A stretch of DNA of 50,470 nt from Candidatus Borkfalkia stercoripullorum (GTDB lineage: Bacteria > Bacillota > Clostridia > Christensenellales > Borkfalkiaceae), in assembly GCA_019119395.1 (NCBI GenBank), contig DWXC01000032.1:1-50470 (forward strand), given 5' to 3'. Position 1 is the first letter of the stretch. The number at the start of each line of letters is the position of its first letter. Below the pieces are notes generated by a model that did no database searches, had not been told where the DNA came from, and saw only the letters and a program-made list of their open reading frames with translations. Shown here piece by piece: positions 24,353 through 31,942 of this stretch. Position numbers and translations under genes: made by a program.

Positions 24353-24655
24353 CTGCAACCTTCCTTTTTTCGCATTCTCCGGCCTTTTGCTCTTTGCTAG
24401 AAAGAGCGAGGGAGATACAAATATTGTATAACATAGAGACGTATTCTTCTTATTTTCTTTGGAAAAGTATTCAAACGTTATTGTAGCGCTTTCCGCAAGT
24501 ATATTCAACTACGCCCGCGTGCAGCGCCCATTCCCCCGTTCAGAGAAACAAAAAGTCACTTGATTCCCTTTTTTCCATTTTTTGTTCCGTAGCAGACGAA
24601 ACATAATAGCAGTGCGGAAAGCACACCCCGAAACTGTGCAACCAATCACTCATAC
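24353..24655 (-). other. Intergenic region upstream of the kinase gene
   Basis: 303 nt, AT-rich, with no gene seen. A weak -10 (TACAAT, minus strand 24428-24423) lacks a good -35. A CcpA-site-like sequence lies at 24481-24494. No terminator with a U-run was seen for the MgtC gene, only a loose AACAAAAA/TTTTTGTT pairing around 24547-24587. Confidence 0.4.
24481..24494 (-). promoter_or_regulatory. Possible CcpA (cre-like) site
   Basis: Minus strand GGAAAGCGCTACAA agrees at 12 of 14 positions with the cre consensus TGWAARCGYTWNCA, including the central AAGCGCT. It lies about 130 nt upstream of the kinase start. This would fit carbon-catabolite control; short matches of this kind can occur by chance. 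Confidence 0.3.
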
Positions 24656-25309
24656 TCATGTTTCATCGCAGCGTTCGATGGAACGGATAAAGGGATATTG
24701 TGCCATGATCTCACCCAAACGCTGCGAAGAATACTCCTTATCGGTATTTAAAGTTGCGTGATAAATTGTCTCCCCGCCCTTACGTTCAATGATAAGACGA
24801 TTAAAACGATCCGTCTGAAAGAGTTCCTTGATCGTATCGTTGTCAGATCCATCGCTCACGAAGCAAATTTTCACCTGAAAATATTTCTTCGTCTGAAAAA
24901 ACTTACATCTGATATGAAATATGCACTGCACACCGATGAGAATGACCGTCACGCCGGCGGCGATAATATACAGACCGGCACCTGCCGCCATACCAACGCC
25001 CGCCGTTGCCCAGACGCCTGCGGCGGTCGTCAGTCCGTGCACCTCATGTTTGCGGTAAACAATGATCCCCGCGCCGAGAAACCCGACGCCCGCAACGATC
25101 TGCGCTGCCACGCGTGCGGCATCCGCCTGTTCGCCGCCAAAACCATATTTTGAAACGACCATCATAAGTGCAGATCCTGCACAGACGATGGTATGTGTAC
25201 GGATGCCCGCCTCTTTGTAACGAAGTTTGCGCTCATACCCGATCGCAAAGCCTAAAATGACCGCAACCAGCACATTCACCAAACAATAAAGTTCCTGTAA
25301 AAATTCCAA
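24656..25309 (-). CDS. MgtC/SapB family membrane protein
   Basis: 217 residues. The first about 130 form the MgtC membrane domain, with the family's GFAIGYERKLRYKEAGIRTH motif near residue 20, AQIVAGVGFLGAGIIV near 70 and GLTTAAGVWATAGVGMAAG near 92. A soluble C-terminal domain of about 75 residues follows. The start is TTG at 25309 with GGGGTG upstream. MgtC proteins support growth at low magnesium or modulate ATP synthase in some species; the role here is unknown. It lies inside the carbohydrate island, directly after a gene remnant. Confidence 0.85.
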   Translation of the reverse strand: MEFLQELYCLVNVLVAVILGFAIGYERKLRYKEAGIRTHTIVCAGSALMMVVSKYGFGGEQADAARVAAQIVAGVGFLGAGIIVYRKHEVHGLTTAAGVWATAGVGMAAGAGLYIIAAGVTVILIGVQCIFHIRCKFFQTKKYFQVKICFVSDGSDNDTIKELFQTDRFNRLIIERKGGETIYHATLNTDKEYSSQRLGEIMAQYPFIRSIERCDET

Positions 25310-25319
25310 GTATGCACCC

Positions 25320-25490
25320 CTATAAATACTTTACCGCGTCATTCGGACTTTCCGCGATTGCCGAAGGCTGGTCGGATACAGGCAGATGCGCTACCGCAAC
25401 CTGCGGAAATGTACCGTCTCTTGCATATTCGATCGTCATGCCCATCTTTTTTAATTTATTCAAAACAAATTCGGGCACAGTTTTATTTTG
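25320..25490 (-). pseudogene. 3' remnant of an unidentified gene
   Basis: An open frame of 56 codons ends TAG 10 nt before the MgtC start. It reads like genuine protein (VPEFVLNKLKKMGMTIEYA, then AVAHLPVSDQPSAIAESPND), but it is preceded by an in-frame TGA and lacks a start with a ribosome site. Only 46 nt separate it from the NodB-like gene. It looks like the tail of a gene whose front was lost by deletion. The family was not recognised. Confidence 0.35.
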
Positions 25491-25536
25491 TCATAAAATA
25501 AAGTTGTGTCTCGTCTTTCTATCTTGCACGTCAAAA

Positions 25537-26655
25537 TCAGGATTCAGCCTCTTCGAGGAATCTACCCGTATAACCGTGTTCCGAAGCATATTTACAGCAT
25601 TCCAAAACAATCTCGCGAAATTTCGGGATATAATGACTGTATTCAGGATTAAAGTACTGCTCATGAATCATAAATTCGAGAAACCCGCCGCGATGCGCAT
25701 CCTGCGCCGCTTTTTCAAGCTCCGCCACATTGGCCTGCGGCTGCGGCGCCAGATTCACTATGCGATCGATTTTCGCATACGTAACGTCGAAATCGCGGTC
25801 ATACCAAAAGTCGCGCGCGCCGATATGCGCCACAAATTCCGTCGGGTAACAGTAAGATACGTGCGGCCGTCCTTCCCCGTCGATATCGAAACACCCCGCA
25901 AGATACCGATAGCCGACCTGTCTGAGCGCGGAAACTGCCTGCGGTGTCACTTCGCCAAAATGAATTGTAGTTTCGTGCGCCAACGTCTTTTCTCCCGCAA
26001 AACGCACGATCTCTCGATGGACGGCCAGGCAGTCGGCGACAACGGTCTCCGCGTCTGCATTCCGATACGGAAAACTTGGATACTCTTTTCGGGAATGGAA
26101 AGACAGATTCAGCCAATTTGCATTTTCTTCCCATTCTTTACGGAATGTATCCGGCATCATAGACAGGTTAAAATACGGCGGATCCGGCGTGAATCCCTTG
26201 AGATCCTTTGTTTCGTAAAATAGGTTCAAATGTACTTTCGCTCCGTACTTTTCATGTGCCTCCCGATACAAGGCAAGGTACGGATTTTCAAAAACAGAGT
26301 GATATTCCTGTGCATGCTCCGCAATGTCTTTCAAAAACAAAATATTGTCGTCGGAAGATAATCTGTACCCCTTTTCCGCATGCCGCAAACGCCGCACCGA
26401 AATCTTCGCCTTGTTTCCGCTGCTGCTGACTGCCTCCAAAATCATCTCACCGAAACAAATAGGAATTTCCGCAATAAATTCCTCTCCGTTTTTCTTTGCT
26501 AAAACACCGTTTATGGACATCTTTTCCGCCCTGCTCCTCACCCTGACGGAAACAAGCAGTTCGCCCCCCATAATCTTTCCGTCTGCCGAATTCAAACAAT
26601 CGCCGTCAAGGGGAAATAAAAACGTAATTTCTCCTCTGCCGAAATAATCTCTCAT
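25537..26655 (-). CDS. Putative polysaccharide-deacetylase-like protein
   Basis: 372 residues, no signal peptide, so probably cytoplasmic. The N-terminal 100 residues look like a beta-rich accessory domain. From about 125 a barrel-like sequence follows, with NLFYETKDLKG, FHSRKEYPSFPYRNAD (a place comparable to the NodB HS/TxxH motif, here ending in Glu) and AHETTIHFGEVT. I assign it only tentatively to the NodB/deacetylase superfamily; an uncharacterised glycan-processing enzyme is equally fair. The ATG at 26655 has GGAGG upstream. It is in the same-strand run with the esterase and GH123-like genes. Confidence 0.55.
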   Translation of the reverse strand: MRDYFGRGEITFLFPLDGDCLNSADGKIMGGELLVSVRVRSRAEKMSINGVLAKKNGEEFIAEIPICFGEMILEAVSSSGNKAKISVRRLRHAEKGYRLSSDDNILFLKDIAEHAQEYHSVFENPYLALYREAHEKYGAKVHLNLFYETKDLKGFTPDPPYFNLSMMPDTFRKEWEENANWLNLSFHSRKEYPSFPYRNADAETVVADCLAVHREIVRFAGEKTLAHETTIHFGEVTPQAVSALRQVGYRYLAGCFDIDGEGRPHVSYCYPTEFVAHIGARDFWYDRDFDVTYAKIDRIVNLAPQPQANVAELEKAAQDAHRGGFLEFMIHEQYFNPEYSHYIPKFREIVLECCKYASEHGYTGRFLEEAES

Positions 26656-26718
26656 CGCTTTTCCTCCGCTTTGCAAGCGCATGCAAAATCCGACCCTCTT
26701 TCGCGACACGAAGGCAGT

Positions 26719-28050
26719 TCAGGCTGCAAGCTCTTTCAGATAATCTGCCAACACCTCAGCTGCGGCACGGTTGTCCTCGATGCGCGGATGATTTGCCGCG
26801 GATTCCGGAAGTTGCAGCACGGTCACGTTTCCGTCCGAAAACTCTGCCGCCACACGCTCCAGCGCGGCCATATTTTCCGTTATCATCATTCCGCCCGCAA
26901 GCACGATTTTCGTATCGCTGCCGTACACATTTCGCAATTCCTCGCAAAAATTTTTCATTTCTTGCTGATAGAGCGTCTCGTCCTTGTCGTACCAGTAATC
27001 GTTGGTACCGATGTTGATGATAACGATGTCAGGAATGTACCGGCTAAAATCCCATTCCGGATTCCCCGTCTCCGTCGCAAGAAAATCATTTTCCGAAAGA
27101 TATGTCTTATCCCAGTTGTCTTTCATTACGAACGGACGCCCCCATGCCGAATAAATCCCGATACCCGTGCGCGCCATCACGTTAAGGTCGGCATTCAGCT
27201 CGTTTGCAGCAAGCCAGGCATACGTCATGCACCCATTTTGGATTTTATCGACTGAATCGTCCGGTTCTTCCGGCGTGGTCCGCATGTTTTTATGTCCCGC
27301 TGTAATCGAATCACCGTAAACTTCCAGTTTGAGCGCCCTGTCCTCCGGCCGATTGAGAAAATAACCGTCTGTTTCCAGCGAAACAAACCCCAGCGACGTC
27401 GTATACGCCTCTGTGATCTTGCAGACGCGGATCGTGTGTTCCCCTCTCGGCAAATCTTCCGCAAGTATATAAGTTTGCGTCGATTTATTTTTTGTCAAAT
27501 CTACGATGTGCGCCGCAGGTGAATCTTCCCCGTCCACCAAAACGCACAACTGCGGGGTCTTATCGCCCGCAGCGGCGATGCGCGCGGAAAACCGGGTTCC
27601 GTAAAAACGCGCTTCGAATCCGCTCGACGTATTGTAACAATAAACCGTGCCGGCCTCCGTAAAAGTGCGTCCCAACCATTTTATCTCAGCCTCGGTACCG
27701 TCGAGCGTTTCATAGCGCGAGGGATTCACGAAAACCGTACATTTCGCAGAAACTTTGTCGTTCGCGTCATTTTTGGCGACGGCAGTGGCCGTAATCGTCG
27801 CGCTTCCAGGGGTGATTCCGCTGATCTTTCCGCTTTCTGATACGGCGGCAACTTCTAGATCGGAAGATACGTACGTCACGTTTTCGGCATTTGTAAGGGT
27901 GATGCCCGCATAAACACTCGAACCGACCCCTACAATGTATTCGGCTTTATCGAACGCAACTGCTGCCTCTTCCGTCTCCCCGGGATTGACAGTGCAGCCT
28001 GTCAGAAACAATAATATCGCAATGAGTATCGGCGCTATCCGCTTTATCAT
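26719..28050 (-). CDS. CE2-like SGNH esterase lipoprotein with Ig domain
   Basis: 443 residues. The lipobox LTGC (around residue 18) predicts a surface lipoprotein. A Big_2-like Ig domain (about 30-110) is followed by a jelly-roll region (about 115-225) and an SGNH hydrolase (about 230-440). The catalytic Ser is in YGDSITAG, the oxyanion Asn in IGTND and the catalytic His in NHPRIEDN. Jelly-roll plus SGNH is the layout of carbohydrate esterase family 2 acetylesterases. It probably removes acetyl groups from an extracellular glycan before import. The ATG at 28050 has GAGGGGGGT upstream. Confidence 0.82.
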   Translation of the reverse strand: MIKRIAPILIAILLFLTGCTVNPGETEEAAVAFDKAEYIVGVGSSVYAGITLTNAENVTYVSSDLEVAAVSESGKISGITPGSATITATAVAKNDANDKVSAKCTVFVNPSRYETLDGTEAEIKWLGRTFTEAGTVYCYNTSSGFEARFYGTRFSARIAAAGDKTPQLCVLVDGEDSPAAHIVDLTKNKSTQTYILAEDLPRGEHTIRVCKITEAYTTSLGFVSLETDGYFLNRPEDRALKLEVYGDSITAGHKNMRTTPEEPDDSVDKIQNGCMTYAWLAANELNADLNVMARTGIGIYSAWGRPFVMKDNWDKTYLSENDFLATETGNPEWDFSRYIPDIVIINIGTNDYWYDKDETLYQQEMKNFCEELRNVYGSDTKIVLAGGMMITENMAALERVAAEFSDGNVTVLQLPESAANHPRIEDNRAAAEVLADYLKELAA

Positions 28051-28116
28051 ATTCCGTACCCCCCTCTTCGTGACCTGCCCGAAGAAATATTTTCGATGCT
28101 CTCCGAACAAAACCGC

Positions 28117-29751
28117 CTATTTTTCTATCATTTGGTTGATCTTCTTCCTTAAACAAATCAGCCATGCCGTGTTTTTAGGATAATCGCTGAAATTCCTTGC
28201 AACACCGTTCCGCTCCAAAAACGCGCACACGTTTTCCCGTCCGATCTTGTCTTCCAACGCTTTCAGCGCCCTCATGTCCTGCAACCCTTGATAAAATGCT
28301 TCCGCACGCATCGACCCGATCGCCCCGTCCTTCCCGGGATAAACCAAAAATGCGTCTCCGCTCTGATATTTGCCCATACAATCTGTTACTGAAAAGGGAT
28401 CGATCGGTACGCGGCTCAAAAACGAATAATAAAAATTATATCCCCAATGTAAAAATCCGCTCACACCATTCAGATACAGTTGGAGCCCCAATACCCGTGT
28501 CCTTTCCAACGGCATGGACAAAAAATGATTGGATACAAAATTGCTGCGCTGCGACGTGCAATAGTATACAAAATATCCGTCGGCGCCTTTTTGGATAAAC
28601 TCCTCTGTCGCATCAAGGGCGACAAAAGGATGATCCACGACCTTTTCTTCATAATATTCATAATGCGAAAGCGCATCCGTAAATTTTGCGTCGGGAAGGT
28701 ACTTGCGCAGAAAAGCGACACATTCCTTATAATGTGGAAATGCGGCGGAATCCGGTTCATCGGAGACATGGAAATAACAGCGGCGATAATATCCGCCTTC
28801 GATCAGCCATTCTCGCAACTGCGGCAAAAAAGCGGAAAGAAACGCCATGTATTCCCGCGAAAGAGCTTTTGTTTTCCAGCCAAAAATACACTTTAAAACC
28901 CCGTCTTCCGTCGCAATGATTTTGGGCGCATACCCTGCGCCCCATTGCGTAAAAAGATGAGACATTTCAAAATATTTTACGCCTGAACTTTCTGCAAGAC
29001 GCAGAAAATTTCCCAGCCTCTCGAACCCGAACTCGTACCGCTCACCCTGTTTTTTTACGTCGATCAGTTGAACCGTCATCCGCTCTTTCCCGACTTCCGT
29101 ATCCAAAGGAGGCGTAAAAAGCGGGGTCAGCAACATGGTGAGTCCGTATTTTACAGCATTTTTTATGTAGGACTTCAAAATTCTGTTGTACTTTCGGGAA
29201 AAAACCGGAAGCCTGTACAGATCCGCTATGCAATCGTAATGTATCCAGAACGTATTCACCATATCCGTTTGCGGAAGTTTTTCTTTCAGCACCCGAAGGG
29301 TATATTCTGCCTGTCCCAACCGCACGCCGTCGCGGTCGCGGATCGTAAAGACGATCGTGTGAGCGCCCGCAGTAAGATTTTCCAATACGATATAAAACGA
29401 CTGCCAAACATCGCTTTTTGCCACGACGCCGCATGCCGGGACGGGCATCAGAGCATCAGGCATCAGACACGGTACGTCTGTAAGCAGATAATCATCGGAA
29501 TTTTCCGCTTTGGGATAACTGCATGGCATCTCACGCACCGCATAAACCTTCGCCTTGCTTTGCGGAATCCCTTCCAAACAATAAGCCAGATCGATCAGCG
29601 TCCTGCTTATGCTTCGGTATGCGATCTGAAAGGAAAACCTTTCCCCGACAAGGGCTGTATTCTCCTCTTCGAACAACTGCGGACGAGATCCGCCGCGCAC
29701 TTTTTCCAGCCCGCTGATCGGAAATATTTCAAAATCATGTCTTTGGTACAC
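28117..29751 (-). CDS. DUF4091 / GH123-catalytic-like protein, cytoplasmic
   Basis: 544 residues without a signal peptide, starting GTG (AGGAGGG upstream). An N-terminal beta domain (about 1-135) precedes a barrel with YGLTMLLTPLFTPPLDTE, YFEMSHLFTQWGAGYAPKI and YFHVSDEPDS. The last holds an adjacent Asp-Glu pair, as used for substrate-assisted catalysis in GH123. A C-terminal segment, FLVYPGKDGAIGSMRAEAFY, is also typical of DUF4091. GH123 members are beta-N-acetylgalactosaminidases, but the wider family is uncharacterised. It may act on imported oligosaccharides. Confidence 0.78.
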   Translation of the reverse strand: MYQRHDFEIFPISGLEKVRGGSRPQLFEEENTALVGERFSFQIAYRSISRTLIDLAYCLEGIPQSKAKVYAVREMPCSYPKAENSDDYLLTDVPCLMPDALMPVPACGVVAKSDVWQSFYIVLENLTAGAHTIVFTIRDRDGVRLGQAEYTLRVLKEKLPQTDMVNTFWIHYDCIADLYRLPVFSRKYNRILKSYIKNAVKYGLTMLLTPLFTPPLDTEVGKERMTVQLIDVKKQGERYEFGFERLGNFLRLAESSGVKYFEMSHLFTQWGAGYAPKIIATEDGVLKCIFGWKTKALSREYMAFLSAFLPQLREWLIEGGYYRRCYFHVSDEPDSAAFPHYKECVAFLRKYLPDAKFTDALSHYEYYEEKVVDHPFVALDATEEFIQKGADGYFVYYCTSQRSNFVSNHFLSMPLERTRVLGLQLYLNGVSGFLHWGYNFYYSFLSRVPIDPFSVTDCMGKYQSGDAFLVYPGKDGAIGSMRAEAFYQGLQDMRALKALEDKIGRENVCAFLERNGVARNFSDYPKNTAWLICLRKKINQMIEK

Positions 29752-29870
29752 TTTTTCCCTCCTGTATCCCCTGCCTCAGCTTTTTTTCGTTCCGCTGCGG
29801 AGCTTTCAGTTCCGTCACAGCGTCCTTGCGAAAACATGCGCCCGCCTGCTTTTGCGCCCTGCTCTGTTTT

Positions 29871-31082
29871 TTACAGCACATCGACCGTTTGCTCCGTCAA
29901 ACGCGCCTTTTCTGCCGCAAAAGCCATCTTGTGACTGTCGAGCGACACGTCAAGATATGTAATATTTTTTACGGGTATTCCGTTTCTTTCCAAATACAAG
30001 TCGTGCATGAGCCCGCTGTCTCCGCCGCCGTGATTGCCCGTCACGTGACCGACATCGATGGGAATGACTTTCGTATCCCCTCCCAGCACGCGCAGTTCGA
30101 GAAAGTTATCCTCCATATTTCCGACGAGTTCCGCTTTCGTGCCGTGCACCTTGATCTCCCTGTAAATTCTGCTGCTAAACGCGGTCATCGTGTGCGACGC
30201 GGTGATGCCGCCCTCGAACTTGAAAATACTCACCTGGTGGTCAACGACGTCGTTATCCGAATAGAACACGCACCGGTCATACTGCGAACCCTGCAAGGCT
30301 TTTTGGACGGCAGCGTCGTCTTCGTCGTTGCAAAAATACTTTGCCATCCAAGGGTATTCCCGATAAATCTTCTGCGCCTTGTAGATGCAGTCCGTCAGCG
30401 GGCACTGCGAACAATATTTCGCACAACCCGCGGGGGCGTTTTCTTTACGGAAATAGGTGAGATTCCCAAATGAGGCGGCTTTTTCGCACTTTTTTCCGAT
30501 CAGCCAGCGCAAAAGATCCATATCGTGGCAGCATTTTGCGAGGATCATCGGGCTGGAACTGCCGCTGTTGCGCCAGGGCCCGCGCACGAACGAGTGCGCC
30601 TGATGGTAATACCCCACGTTTTCGGAAGTGGATACCGTGACGATATCCCCCAGTTCTCCTGCGTCGATCACATCTTTGACCGCGCTGTAAAAGGGCGTAA
30701 AGCGCAAAACATGGCACACGATCGCCTTCCTGCCATATTTTTTAGCCGTACTTTCGATTTTTGCACAGCCTTCCAAAGTGTTCGCGATGGGTTTTTCCAA
30801 CAGCACGTCGTACCCCTTTTCCATGCACGCTACGGCGTGCTCGGGGTGGTCGCAGTCCTGCGTGGCTACCGCTATAATGTCGGCGTCAACGCCGGAAGAA
30901 AGCATCTTTTCATAACTGTCAAAGACCGGACAGCCGTACTCTCTTGCGGCAATCTCCCGTTTCTGCGGATCGGTGTCAGTAATTGCCGTAACCACAAATT
31001 CTTCCGCATGCTGTTTTGCATAAGCAGCATATATCATGCCCCGCTGGCCAAATCCCAAAATCGCTAAACGAACTGTTCTCAT
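29871..31082 (-). CDS. Gfo/Idh/MocA family oxidoreductase
   Basis: 403 residues. The N-terminal Rossmann domain has GFGQRGMIYA, and the conserved EKPIAN motif lies near residue 95. The C-terminal domain contains a Cys-rich stretch, CAKYCSQCPLTDCIYKA, near 225. NAD(P) is the expected cofactor. The family includes sugar dehydrogenases and NAD-dependent glycosidases such as GH109, so either oxidation or glycoside cleavage is possible. The ATG has AAAGGAGAA upstream. It lies between a metallo-hydrolase gene and the cytoplasmic GH123-like gene. Confidence 0.88.
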   Translation of the reverse strand: MRTVRLAILGFGQRGMIYAAYAKQHAEEFVVTAITDTDPQKREIAAREYGCPVFDSYEKMLSSGVDADIIAVATQDCDHPEHAVACMEKGYDVLLEKPIANTLEGCAKIESTAKKYGRKAIVCHVLRFTPFYSAVKDVIDAGELGDIVTVSTSENVGYYHQAHSFVRGPWRNSGSSSPMILAKCCHDMDLLRWLIGKKCEKAASFGNLTYFRKENAPAGCAKYCSQCPLTDCIYKAQKIYREYPWMAKYFCNDEDDAAVQKALQGSQYDRCVFYSDNDVVDHQVSIFKFEGGITASHTMTAFSSRIYREIKVHGTKAELVGNMEDNFLELRVLGGDTKVIPIDVGHVTGNHGGGDSGLMHDLYLERNGIPVKNITYLDVSLDSHKMAFAAEKARLTEQTVDVL

Positions 31083-31101
31083 ACTTCTCCTTTTTGATCC
31101 G

Positions 31102-31941
31102 TCAGATCATAATTTTTTCACCGTCATATGCAACGGAAAGCCCGAAAGACTGCGCCCGCCTTTCCAATATGTCCTGCAAAGGCCTGCCGTTGTGAGAAAA
31201 ATGGGTCACATATTTGCGCGTACATTCCGTGATCGCTCCGATGGAGAAAAATCTGTTCAACACTCGGTTGACCTGATCGAACCCCATGTGCGTACCCGTA
31301 TCAGAGACAGGATTATCGACCAAGGTGCAGTCCAGGCTGACAAAATCAAACACGATCTTTGCTCTCTCAATATATTCAAAAACTTCCTCATAAAGAAAGC
31401 CCGTATCATTGCCGTATAACAGACGTTTGCCCGCTTTTTCGACCACATAAATAAAACATTCTTCCGTTGCCATATGCCGCGCGGGAAGGGGCGTGATCGT
31501 ATAGTCCCCCGCCGAAAACGTTTCGTACGCGCGTACCGCGTGGAAGCGCAGCGATTTTTCGATAGACGGGTACACCCTGCCGCCGTTCACTTGGTGCCAG
31601 CGGCGAATGACCGTCTCGCTGCAATATATGTCGAGCGGGAAATTTTCCATGCCCGGCGCAAACGCCATTCCTCTGAATTCCAGATCTTCGGGAGCAAAAT
31701 GATCGGTATGCGAATGTGTAACCAATATAAAACGCACCCGATCGAGCCGTACGCCGTGACAGAGCGCGTGCGCATAGGTATCCGACGGAAAATCGATCAG
31801 CAGTTCGCCGTCAATGAGCGCCTGCGAACGGGTACGAATATTTTTTCCCTTGAGGAGGCGCGCCTCTCGGCACGCCTCACAGTCACAGAATACGGCGGGA
31901 AACCCTTCCGCTGCCCCTGTACCCAGATATTCAAACAACAT
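31102..31941 (-). CDS. Metallo-beta-lactamase-fold hydrolase, PhnP-like
   Basis: 279 residues. The metal-binding motif VTHSHTDHF (about 74-82) and later His/Asp ligands (GNDTGF, SLDCTLVDNP, VTHFSHNG) identify the fold. An early CDCEACREAR cluster is a feature of the PhnP-type branch, whose best-studied member opens 1,2-cyclic ribose phosphates. The role in a carbohydrate operon is unknown; a phosphodiester or lactone substrate could be imagined. The ATG is 1 nt after the stop of the upstream lipoprotein gene, so translation is coupled. Confidence 0.82.
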   Translation of the reverse strand: MLFEYLGTGAAEGFPAVFCDCEACREARLLKGKNIRTRSQALIDGELLIDFPSDTYAHALCHGVRLDRVRFILVTHSHTDHFAPEDLEFRGMAFAPGMENFPLDIYCSETVIRRWHQVNGGRVYPSIEKSLRFHAVRAYETFSAGDYTITPLPARHMATEECFIYVVEKAGKRLLYGNDTGFLYEEVFEYIERAKIVFDFVSLDCTLVDNPVSDTGTHMGFDQVNRVLNRFFSIGAITECTRKYVTHFSHNGRPLQDILERRAQSFGLSVAYDGEKIMI

Positions 31942-31942
31942 T

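Noticed and set aside
25312-26223. A 303-codon plus-strand ORF overlapping the NodB-like gene
   Set aside because: It lies opposite a gene with a good start, ribosome site and protein-like sequence; the plus-strand translation looks like a shadow.
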